Positions 14,812 through 21,954 of a stretch of DNA of 64,000 nucleotides are shown one piece after another; position 1 is the first letter of the stretch, and every line of letters starts with the position of its first letter. This stretch comes from Isoptericola croceus (GTDB lineage: Bacteria > Actinomycetota > Actinomycetes > Actinomycetales > Cellulomonadaceae), in NCBI RefSeq assembly GCF_029382255.1, contig NZ_JARLLG010000014.1, positions 20,757 to 84,756 of the forward strand, given 5' to 3'. The position numbers were made by a program, and so were the translations under genes. Below the pieces are notes generated by a model. It worked only from the letters and a program-made list of their open reading frames with translations, was not told the DNA's origin and did no database searches.

Positions 14812-16440
14812 TCACACCAGCCGGTGCTGGTAGGCGAACGCGGCGGCGGCGGTGCGGGAGCCGACGTTGAGCTTGGTGAAGATGTTGGACAGGTGCCGGG
14901 CCACGGTCTTCTGCGACAGCACCAGCTCCTCGGCGATCTCCGGGTTGCTCTTGCCCGCGGCCACCAGCCGCAGCACCTCAACCTCCCGCGGGCTGAGGCC
15001 TCCAGGCGCCTCTCCCTCGCCGAGCAGGTCGGCCACCTCCCGCTCCGTGGGCTTCGCACCGAGTTCGGCGAAGGTGGTGCGCGCAGCGGTGAGGTCCGCG
15101 ACTGCGGAATCCTCATCGCCAAGCAGACGCAGCGCCCGGCCGACCAGCACCCGGCTCCGCGCCGCCTCGTACGGCGCGGAGAGCCGGTGCCAGCGGTCGA
15201 GCGCGTGACGCGCGCCGGCGAGGCACGACTCGGCGTCTCCCCGGGCCAGCGCGACCTTCGCGTCCGCGTAGCAGCCAGCGGCCCGCAACGCGGTGCAGTC
15301 GAACGATGCGCCGATGTCACGCAGCTGCTCCACGAGAGGAGCCGCCTCGTCAGGCTCGCCGATCTCGACCAGCACGTCGACGGCGGCCGGGAGCACCTGT
15401 GAGCGGTGCACCGGGTCCTGCCGCTCGGTGAGCAGCCGTCGGACAGCGGCCACCGCGGCATCACGACGCCCTCGCTCCAGCCACAGCAGGGCCCGCCCGG
15501 GCTGGGCCGGGTGCCCGTGCTGCGCAGCCTGGTCGTAGGCGGCCTCGGCGGCGTCGTGCTCGCCGCGCAGCCGATGCACCTCGGCCCGCTCGTAGTACGC
15601 CAGCCCGACCGCCGGACCTGCGCCGGACTCTGCATACCGCGCCGCCGCATGGTGGAGTTCGGCAACGGCGTCGTCGAAGGCGCCGTGCAGCTTCATCAGC
15701 TGCCCCCGGTGGACGGCGCACTGACCGGTGAACGCGACCAGGCCCGGCTGCGCGTCGCACCAGTTCGTGAGGGCGTGCGTCCACTGGCCTGCCCGGCCGA
15801 AGTCGGAGATCTCCTGGCAGGCCTCGATCGACGAGCAGTAGACGACCCCGGAGAAGATCGGCGACACCTCGCCGGCCACGACCGAGATCATCGCCTCGTC
15901 GAGCAGGCGCAGCCCATCGGCGACGCGCCCCGAGAAGATGGAGAGCCGGCCTTGCATGTGCAGGCCCACCGCTAACAGATCCTGGTCTCCAAAGCGTCGG
16001 CCGTACTCGGTGACCTCGGGGGCCGCCTGCAGGGCGTCGGGGAACTCGCCCTTCATGATGTGACCGAGCGTGACACGCTCCTGCAGGTAACCCCGCTCCA
16101 CGACGTCCTCACCGAGGTCGTCAAGCAGGCGCTGGCCCTTCGAGAGCCAGCCGTTGCCGACCGCGACCTCGCCGGCGCCCCACAGTGTGGCGGTCAGCCA
16201 GTAGGCAACGCGCACCGCGCCGGGCACGTCGCCCAGCTCGAGTTTGGCCTGGTAGGCCCGCTGCAGGGCCTGCACCACGTCGTTGGTGCGACCGAGCAGG
16301 AAAGCGGCGGTCGCCAGCGCCACGAAGTCGTCGGGCTCGAGCTCTGTGTCGCCTAGGCCCGACAGCGCCTGGTACGCCGACACCCACTCCCGTCGCTCGT
16401 AGGCCTCGCGCGCACGTCGTAGATCCTCGATCACGCCCAC
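14812..16440 (-). CDS. LuxR family regulator with TPR-like sensor region
   Basis: The 542-residue protein has a long helical repeat region of tetratricopeptide type (for example AVGLAYYERAEVHRLRGEHD and AAEAAYDQAAQHG) and a C-terminal LuxR HTH, LSPREVEVLRLVAAGKSNPE followed by IAEELVLSQKTVARHLSNIF. No STAND ATPase motifs are visible. The GTG at 16440 is chosen because TATCAT lies on the minus strand just 7 nt upstream, which suggests a leaderless transcript; the GTG at 16434 is an alternative. It follows a hairpin that separates it from the hydrolase/flavoprotein operon, which it may regulate. That link is inference. Confidence 0.82.
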   Translation of the reverse strand: MGVIEDLRRAREAYERREWVSAYQALSGLGDTELEPDDFVALATAAFLLGRTNDVVQALQRAYQAKLELGDVPGAVRVAYWLTATLWGAGEVAVGNGWLSKGQRLLDDLGEDVVERGYLQERVTLGHIMKGEFPDALQAAPEVTEYGRRFGDQDLLAVGLHMQGRLSIFSGRVADGLRLLDEAMISVVAGEVSPIFSGVVYCSSIEACQEISDFGRAGQWTHALTNWCDAQPGLVAFTGQCAVHRGQLMKLHGAFDDAVAELHHAAARYAESGAGPAVGLAYYERAEVHRLRGEHDAAEAAYDQAAQHGHPAQPGRALLWLERGRRDAAVAAVRRLLTERQDPVHRSQVLPAAVDVLVEIGEPDEAAPLVEQLRDIGASFDCTALRAAGCYADAKVALARGDAESCLAGARHALDRWHRLSAPYEAARSRVLVGRALRLLGDEDSAVADLTAARTTFAELGAKPTEREVADLLGEGEAPGGLSPREVEVLRLVAAGKSNPEIAEELVLSQKTVARHLSNIFTKLNVGSRTAAAAFAYQHRLV

Positions 16441-16456
16441 CCCAGCGATGATACTG

Positions 16457-16502
16457 ACGAAGGCCCCGGACCGATGCGGTTTCACGAACCCGGGGTCTTC
16501 GT
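16457..16502 (-). terminator. Hairpin ending the flavoprotein operon
   Basis: The arms gaaggccccgg (16459-16469) and ccggggtcttc (16490-16500) form a stem with one G-T pair. The 20-mer gacgaaggccccggaccgat here is shared exactly with the tRNA terminator at 5027-5060, so this hairpin may be a mutated relative of it. Confidence 0.55.
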
Positions 16503-16903
16503 CCGCTCCCACATACCGACGGCCGGCGGCAGCAGGGCCACCAGCGCAGCGGCGGACTGCACGTAGAACTGGACCGCGCCGATGGGCACCAGGCGGGCGA
16601 GAGCGAACACGACCAGCGCGCCGGCGACCACGCCGTCGAGCCTTCCTCCCAGGGGACGCGTGCGCATCACGGCCACGGCGAAGGCGACTCAGCCGAGGAG
16701 GAACACCAGCGACCCGCCGAAGAGGAACACCAGGAGCCACTCCTTCAGGGCCGCCTGAGTGGCCTCCATGTCCGCACCGCCACAGAAAGGCGGCGAGCAG
16801 CAGCACCGGGCCGAAGCCCCGTCGAGATGGCGGCCCACCTCCCCGGCGTGGGCGCTACCGCTTCGGCGCCTGACCCGGCGTTCTGGTCAATTCTGACGGA
16901 CAT
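16482..16903 (-). pseudogene. Decayed small membrane protein
   Basis: An ATG at 16903 with an excellent AGGAGG ribosome site starts MSVRIDQNAGSGAEAVAPTP, but the hydrophobic continuation GFGPVLLLAAFLWR is in another frame. A third piece, MEATQAALKEWLLVFLFGG, then SLVFLLG (from 16769), ends at a TGA at 16689-16691. The same frame continues past it as VAFAVAVMRTRPLGGRLDG and two more hydrophobic segments to 16482. The pieces read together as one polytopic protein of about 140 residues broken by indels and one nonsense codon. Its position suggests it was the last gene of the flavoprotein operon. Confidence 0.6.
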
Positions 16904-16932
16904 GACGAACCTCCTGGTTGCGGTAGCAGTCC

Positions 16933-18033
16933 TCACGCGGCGATCGCTTCGCGGGCCCTCGTGTGTTCAGTGATGTGCTGGGCGACGTAGGACGCGTCGC
17001 GGCCGACACCGGGGAGCACGGAGGACGCGACGGCGTACTGGAACAGCAGCCCGCAGAAGTACAGGCCGGGAACGTCCTCGGCAACGCCGCGGTACTCGCG
17101 GGGCCAGCCGTCGTCCCCGACGACGGGGAGGTCGATCCAGCCGAAGGCGGGCGCGCTGCCGGTGCACCACACCACGGCCGCCACGTCGAGGACGGTGCCG
17201 TCGGCGAGCATGGGCCGCCCGTCACGGACGCCGACGACGCGGGCCTCGCGCCGAGTGACCCCCCGGTCGGCCAGGTCCTTCGCCCGGACGCGTCCGACCG
17301 GGATGCCGTGCGTGCGGAAGTGGCGCATCATCCTGCGGCCCATCGGAGTGCGCCGGGTGAGGACGTGCCGCGCGAGGAACACGAAGACCGGCACGAACGC
17401 CCGGTCCGCCCGCGAGCCGGGACGGAACGGCTCGTGGCCGGGGTCCCGGCCACTGAGCGTCACCGGACGGTCGGCGGCCAGCTCGTGGGCGATCTCGCAG
17501 CCGGAGTTGGCTGCCCCGACCACCAAGGTGGGGCCGGCCGGTAGCTGGTCGGGGCGCTGGTACTGGCTCGAGTGCAGCTGTTCGATGCCGGGGTCGAGCT
17601 GCCCCGCGAAGGCGGGCACGCGCGGCACGCAGCCGTTGCCCCCGGTGGCCACGACGACGTTCGCGCAGGTGATCGTCTCGGCTCCCAGGTGCGCGGTGAA
17701 CCCTCCTTCGACCCGGCCCTCCAACCGATCGACCCGGGTGCGCAGCCGCACCGGCAGGGCATGCACCAAGGCGTAGGTCTCAAGGTAGGCGGCGACCTCG
17801 TCCTTGCCGGGGAACTGCCAAGACCCGCCCGGAAACGGGAGCCCGGGCAGGCTGTTGTATCGCCCGGGAGTGAAGAGTCGCAGCGAGTCCCAGTGACGGC
17901 GCCAGCTGTCGCCCACCCGCTCGACGCCGTCCACGATCAGTAGCTCCCGGCCGCGCCGCTGGAGCTCATACCCGGTAGCGAGGCCTGCCTGACCCGCACC
18001 GATGATCAGCGAGTCGATGTGCTGGGTCGACAT
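16933..18033 (-). CDS. FAD/NAD(P)-dependent monooxygenase-like oxidoreductase, copy 2
   Basis: This 366-residue flavoprotein starts MSTQHIDSLIIGAGQAGLAT, with the FAD-binding GxGxxG, and has a second nucleotide-binding motif, TLVVGAANSGCEIAHEL, near residue 170. SWRRHWDSLRLFTPGRYNSL matches the CzcO/flavin-monooxygenase-like family. The strict Baeyer-Villiger F-x-G-x3-H signature is not seen; QLHSSQYQRP occupies the equivalent place. It is about 40-50 percent similar by eye to the gene just upstream, so the pair probably arose by duplication. The substrate is unknown. The ATG at 18033 lies 10 nt after the upstream stop. Confidence 0.85.
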   Translation of the reverse strand: MSTQHIDSLIIGAGQAGLATGYELQRRGRELLIVDGVERVGDSWRRHWDSLRLFTPGRYNSLPGLPFPGGSWQFPGKDEVAAYLETYALVHALPVRLRTRVDRLEGRVEGGFTAHLGAETITCANVVVATGGNGCVPRVPAFAGQLDPGIEQLHSSQYQRPDQLPAGPTLVVGAANSGCEIAHELAADRPVTLSGRDPGHEPFRPGSRADRAFVPVFVFLARHVLTRRTPMGRRMMRHFRTHGIPVGRVRAKDLADRGVTRREARVVGVRDGRPMLADGTVLDVAAVVWCTGSAPAFGWIDLPVVGDDGWPREYRGVAEDVPGLYFCGLLFQYAVASSVLPGVGRDASYVAQHITEHTRAREAIAA

Positions 18034-18043
18034 CACCGACACC

Positions 18044-19150
18044 TCACGCGGCGACCGGAGCCTTGGCGGCTGCCCGGGCGACGATCTGCTTCGCGAGGTA
18101 CGCCGCGTCGCGTCCGACACCGTGCACCTCGCCGGAGGAGAACGCGTACTGGAACCACATGCCGCAGTAGAAGAGTCCGGGGATCTCCTCGACCACCCCG
18201 CGGAACTCCACCGGCCAGCCGTCGGCCATCGGCACCGGTAGGTCGACCCAGCGCCAGTCGTGCCGGAACCCGGTGCACCAGATCACGTTGGCCACGTCGA
18301 AGGTCCGCTCGTCCGCCAGCACAGGCCTACCGTCGGTGTCGACGCCGGCCACATGCTCCTGGACCCACTCGGCCCCGCGCTCCACCAGATGGCGTTCCTT
18401 GACCCGCAACTGCGGCGCGCCGTGGTGGCGCGTCTGGCCCATCACCTTGCGGCCCAATGGAGTGCACCGAGTGAGGACGTGCTGGAAAGCGAAGCTGATC
18501 ATCGGCATCCCCAGCTTCCACAGTCTGGTTCCCCACTCGAACGGGATGGCTCCGCGGCTGGGTCCGACCATCGTGACCGGCCTGCTCGCTGCCAGTTCGT
18601 AGGCGATGTCCAACCCGCTGTGCGACGCGCCCACCACCAGCGTGGGGCCGTCGAGGAGCTGCTCGGGCGAGTGGTAGTCGGCCGAGTGCAACTGCCGGAT
18701 CCGCGGGTCGAGGTCGTCGGCGAACGGGGGCATCACCGGCGTACGACCGAAGCTGCCGACGGCGAGCACGACGTTGTCGCAGGTGATCTGATCGCCGCCC
18801 AGGTCGACGATGTAGCCGCCATCGGGACGCTGGGACAGCCGCTGGACCCGGGTCTGCATCCGGACCGGAAGGTCGGAGGTGAGGGCATAGAGCTCGAGGT
18901 AGTCGGCGAACTCGTCCTTGGTCGGGAAGTGCCACCGGTCCTCGGCGGGGAAGTCGAGGCCGTCAAGGCAGTTGAGCCAGGCCGGGGTGAAGAGCCGCAG
19001 ACTGTCGTAGTGGCAGCGCCAGTTGTCACCGATCCGATCGTTGCCGTCGACTATCAGGAACTCGCGACCGCGCTGCTTGAGGTGGTAGCCGGTGCTCAGG
19101 CCGGCCTGGCCCGCTCCGATGATCAGGGTCTCGATGTGCTGCGTGGTCAT
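18044..19150 (-). CDS. FAD/NAD(P)-dependent monooxygenase-like oxidoreductase, copy 1
   Basis: The 368-residue protein opens with MTTQHIETLIIGAGQAGLST, the FAD Rossmann motif, and has TLVVGASHSGLDIAYEL as the NAD(P)H motif near residue 170, with CHYDSLRLFTPAWLNCL between. GLFYCGMWFQYAFSSGEVHG near the end is also typical of this family. Together with the following paralogue and the preceding alpha/beta hydrolase it forms a three-gene minus-strand operon that suggests oxidation and hydrolysis of a hydrophobic substrate, by analogy with monooxygenase/esterase pairs. The start ATG at 19150 is preceded by ggagatcc. Confidence 0.86.
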   Translation of the reverse strand: MTTQHIETLIIGAGQAGLSTGYHLKQRGREFLIVDGNDRIGDNWRCHYDSLRLFTPAWLNCLDGLDFPAEDRWHFPTKDEFADYLELYALTSDLPVRMQTRVQRLSQRPDGGYIVDLGGDQITCDNVVLAVGSFGRTPVMPPFADDLDPRIRQLHSADYHSPEQLLDGPTLVVGASHSGLDIAYELAASRPVTMVGPSRGAIPFEWGTRLWKLGMPMISFAFQHVLTRCTPLGRKVMGQTRHHGAPQLRVKERHLVERGAEWVQEHVAGVDTDGRPVLADERTFDVANVIWCTGFRHDWRWVDLPVPMADGWPVEFRGVVEEIPGLFYCGMWFQYAFSSGEVHGVGRDAAYLAKQIVARAAAKAPVAA

Positions 19151-19181
19151 CTGGATCTCCTCCGGTGATGGGTGGTGGTGA

Positions 19182-20108
19182 TCAATGCGTGTCGAGGAAC
19201 TCGTGGGTGAGCGCGGCGACCTGCCCTGCCCGATGCAGCCAGGGAGCGTGACCGCCGGGCATGACGTGCAGGTCGGCGTCCGGCATGTGCTCGACGGCGC
19301 GACGTCCGGCGTCGGGCGAGCCGAACCCGTCCTGCTCCCCCCAGACGAGCCGCACCGGGTGCGTGATCCTTCGCAACTGGTCAGCCGTCACCGCGACCTT
19401 GGGCCGCGGCCAGGTCCAGCTCATGACCGACCGCATCAACCCGACGAGGTCCCGTCGGCGGTGCGGCATCAGCTGGCCAGCGACCATGACGTCGCGGATC
19501 TCGTCGAGGCCGACCGGGTCCTCGCCGACCATGCGGATGATCTGTTCGGCTCCCTTGACCGAGGGCTTCTGCAACGACAGCAGCAGCTTGCCGAGGGCGG
19601 GGATCGACACCAGCCGCCACGGCAGGATGGCGGAGGTGTCCAGGAAGAACGCCGGGCAGGCAATCATCACCTGCGAGCGCACCCGCCCCGGCTGCTCCCA
19701 TGCCAGCCAGGTGGTCCACAGCGAGCCCATCGACTGGGTCACGAACGGCCCCGGGCCGATCTCGAGCGCGTCAAGAATGTCGGCCAGGTAGGCGACAGCG
19801 GTGCGCCGGAATGTGGTGTGGTGGTAGCGGACCGGATCGGTGAGGCCATTGCCCGGCAGCTCGATCGCGTAGAGCGTGTGGCCGGAGAGCTCCGCCATCA
19901 ACGGCGCCCAGAAGACGGCCGGAATCGCGCCGCCGATCACCAGCGGAAGCGGCGGCCCTTCTCCTGTCACGAGCACCTGCGCCCGCCCGCTGATCGAGGG
20001 GACGTCGACGAACCGGGACTGTGCCGGCACCTGGTAGCGGTCGAGAACTCGCTGCTGCGCGTCCCGGAAGGCGGCCGTCGCCTCGTCCGTCGCGCTCTGG
20101 GTCGTCAT
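19182..20108 (-). CDS. Alpha/beta hydrolase
   Basis: The 308-residue protein fits the alpha/beta hydrolase fold, with LPLVIGGAIPAVFWAPLMAE as the oxyanion region and TLYAIELPGNGLTDP after it. The nucleophile elbow is degenerate: FVTQSMGSLWTTWLAW has Q-S-M-G-S. VRLVWGEQDGFGSPDAGRRA supplies the Asp region and MPGGHAPWLHRAGQVA the catalytic His. It is the first gene of the operon with the two flavoproteins, 31 nt before the next gene. The ATG at 20108 (MTTQSATDEATAAF) is chosen because the longer frame upstream runs into the transposase fragment and tRNA remnant. Confidence 0.85.
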   Translation of the reverse strand: MTTQSATDEATAAFRDAQQRVLDRYQVPAQSRFVDVPSISGRAQVLVTGEGPPLPLVIGGAIPAVFWAPLMAELSGHTLYAIELPGNGLTDPVRYHHTTFRRTAVAYLADILDALEIGPGPFVTQSMGSLWTTWLAWEQPGRVRSQVMIACPAFFLDTSAILPWRLVSIPALGKLLLSLQKPSVKGAEQIIRMVGEDPVGLDEIRDVMVAGQLMPHRRRDLVGLMRSVMSWTWPRPKVAVTADQLRRITHPVRLVWGEQDGFGSPDAGRRAVEHMPDADLHVMPGGHAPWLHRAGQVAALTHEFLDTH

Positions 20109-20206
20109 ACAGAAGACGCTAGGAACACAGGACCGGAACCGCTTCGGACGCGATACCCATTCGCCAGCGTCGGTTGATGGGTGAATCTGCGCACCGGGCA
20201 TGGATC

Positions 20207-20344
20207 GTGGCCACGTGCCCAGGCGGCAAGTGTCGCCGGCGGCGCGGCGGCCGCCTGGGCGCTGGTCACGAGGTAGACGACCTCGACGTGCTTGTTCTTG
20301 CCCGTGATCGTGGTGGTGCGCCGTAGCCGGGCGACCTGGACCAT
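20207..20344 (-). pseudogene. ISAs1 family transposase fragment
   Basis: The minus strand encodes VARLRRTTTITGKNKHVEVV, then YLVTSA, then PPATLAAWARGH, which matches the region before the C-terminal catalytic part of ISAs1-type transposases. Only about 45 residues remain, and the sequence on both sides is unrelated. The fragment begins exactly at the tRNA-Val remnant at 20343, so the island edge or the attachment site was involved in its truncation. Confidence 0.6.
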
Positions 20345-20361
20345 CCCAGTATCGCCCACCA
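20343..20361 (+). repeat. Right attachment repeat (attR): tRNA-Val 3' end remnant
   Basis: The sequence atcccagtatcgcccacca repeats the tRNA-Val(GAC) 3' end found at 5635-5653. No tRNA 5' part precedes it. It is followed by a near-copy of the sequence and terminator that follow the intact tRNA-Val copy 1, as expected for the displaced natural downstream side of a tRNA used as an integration site. Confidence 0.65.
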
Positions 20362-20366
20362 CCCAC

Positions 20367-20400
20367 GAAGGCCCCGGACCGATCGGTCTGGGGCCTTCGT
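20367..20400 (+). terminator. Displaced tRNA-Val terminator
   Basis: A hairpin with arms cgaaggccccggaccg and cggtctggggccttcg (one G-T pair) differs by a single base from the terminator at 5027-5060. No intact tRNA precedes it now. Confidence 0.7.
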
Positions 20401-20476
20401 CGTGCTCCGCGGGCGCTGTGCGGAACCGGCCCGCCGCTCTGTCAGAATACGGGCGAACCTCACGAAGGAGACGCCC

Positions 20477-21232
20477 TTGCCCCGCTCGTCCTCCGACGGC
20501 CCTGCCCGTCCCCGCCGCTTCCTGCGACTGGCGATCCCCGTCGTCGTCCTCGTCGTCGCGGGAGCCGTGACGTTCGGCGACCTGGCCCGGATCGCTGACG
20601 GCCCCCTCGCCTCGCTGGTGCTCGGTACCGACGTCGAGCAGGCCGCCCCGGGGACCGCGCTGGCGGCCCTGGACGATCTCGCCGTCAAGGGCCGCGCCCC
20701 GAAGACCGGCTACGACCGGGACGAGTTCGGCCCCGCCTGGGCAGACGTCGACCGCAACGGGTGCGACACGCGCAACGACATCCTCGCGCGGGACCTCACC
20801 GCCGTCACCTACGAGTCGGGCACCCGCGAGTGCGTGGTCCTGACCGGAGAGCTGGCCGACCCGTACACCGGGACCGACATCGACTTCCGGCGCGGACGGA
20901 CCACCTCGAGCGCGGTCCAGATCGACCACGTCGTCGCGCTCTCCGACGCCTGGCAGAAGGGCGCGCAGGCGCTGGACGACGAGGCACGCCGCGAGCTGGC
21001 GAACGACCCGCTGAACCTGCTCGCCGTCGACGGCCCGACGAACGGGGCCAAGGGCGACGGCGACACCGCGACGTGGCTCCCCCCGGACAACGGGTACCGC
21101 TGCGAGTACGTCGCCCGCCAGGTCGCCGTCAAGCTGCGCTACGAGCTGTGGGTCACCGCGCCGGAGGGCGACGCCATGGAGCGGGTGCTGTCCACGTGCC
21201 CCGACGAGCCGCTGCCTGCCGCGCACCCGTGA
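20477..21232 (+). CDS. Membrane-anchored or secreted HNH endonuclease family protein
   Basis: The 251-residue protein begins at a TTG with AAGGAG six bases upstream. Residues about 14-35 (FLRLAIPVVVLVVAGAVTFG) form a signal anchor. The C-terminal half has the HNH-like core AVQIDHVVALSDAWQKGA, then NDPLNLLAVDGPTNGAKGDG, typical of the GmrSD/DUF1524 group of extracytoplasmic nucleases. These are often exported nucleases in actinobacteria with unknown biological role. It is the first core gene to the right of the island border and should be transcribed independently of the displaced tRNA terminator. Confidence 0.85.
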   Translation: MPRSSSDGPARPRRFLRLAIPVVVLVVAGAVTFGDLARIADGPLASLVLGTDVEQAAPGTALAALDDLAVKGRAPKTGYDRDEFGPAWADVDRNGCDTRNDILARDLTAVTYESGTRECVVLTGELADPYTGTDIDFRRGRTTSSAVQIDHVVALSDAWQKGAQALDDEARRELANDPLNLLAVDGPTNGAKGDGDTATWLPPDNGYRCEYVARQVAVKLRYELWVTAPEGDAMERVLSTCPDEPLPAAHP

Positions 21233-21257
21233 TCGACGGGCCGGTAGGCTCGCCGAC

Positions 21258-21551
21258 GTGGAACCCGACCGCAGCGCCGAGAGCCCGCCCGCCGTCTCCG
21301 CCGTTATGCACCGCGCCAAGGTGCGCGCACGGGCCTCGCACGTGACCGTCGGTCAGGCACGTCATCACGACGACGGCACGGTCGAGATCGACTGCTCGTG
21401 CGGCATGGTCCTGCGCAACGGGCCGCAGTGGTCGCTGGACGAACACATCCGCCTGCACCGGGCGGAGGCTCGTTACCTCGCCGTCAGTGAGGTGGCGCCG
21501 GCGGGCATGCCCCGGCTGATCGAGGTCGGGGCGGACCGCAGACCGCGCTGA
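21258..21551 (+). CDS. Small hypothetical protein with Cys/His cluster
   Basis: This 97-residue protein starts at GTG 21258, 25 nt after the HNH gene. The segment EIDCSCGMVLRNGPQWSLDE followed by HIRLHRAEARYL places C-x-C and H-x3-H so that a zinc site is possible. The family is not recognised. Same-strand spacing suggests co-transcription with the HNH gene. Confidence 0.55.
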   Translation: MEPDRSAESPPAVSAVMHRAKVRARASHVTVGQARHHDDGTVEIDCSCGMVLRNGPQWSLDEHIRLHRAEARYLAVSEVAPAGMPRLIEVGADRRPR

Positions 21552-21556
21552 GCACC

Positions 21557-21790
21557 TCAGAGCTCGTCGGGGTCGTCCCAGGAGTGCCCGCTCGAGGCTC
21601 CCTCGTGGGGGTGTCGTTCTGCCTGCGACAGCGAGGTGGGAGCCTTGCTGGCGTCCCCTCCCACCCGCGGGTCTCCGTGCGGGTCCGTGCGCGACCGACG
21701 TCGAGGCGCGATCCGAGCCTGTGACGCGATCGACTCGTCGAGGAGGTGCCTGCCCCGTTTCGGGCTGCCCTCTCCCTGGTCTCTGCTCAT
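21557..21790 (-). CDS. Small hydrophilic hypothetical protein
   Basis: The frame encodes 77 residues, strongly charged and low in hydrophobics, ending HEGASSGHSWDDPDEL. No family is recognised. It would be convergent with the preceding gene, 5 nt away, and divergent from the TreZ-like gene. The only evidence is the open frame and tight packing, so it may be spurious. The remaining 21791-21954 shows nothing certain. Confidence 0.35.
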   Translation of the reverse strand: MSRDQGEGSPKRGRHLLDESIASQARIAPRRRSRTDPHGDPRVGGDASKAPTSLSQAERHPHEGASSGHSWDDPDEL

Positions 21791-21954
21791 GTTTCAGGTC
21801 TACCAGCGAGTGGACTCGTTCGCCCTCGCTTGGCACACTTTTTTCTGAACGCGAACCGGTTCGCCACCGGTTCGTCACACCGTCGCCTGCGATCGCTCCC
21901 CGCGGTGACCGACGCGCCAGCGGACCGGTCCCACCCGTCACCACGGACAGGACT

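Noticed and set aside
14216-14815. A 199-residue minus-strand frame next to LuxR
   Set aside because: It overlaps the excisionase-like HTH in a frame without recognisable sequence and starts across the LuxR stop region.
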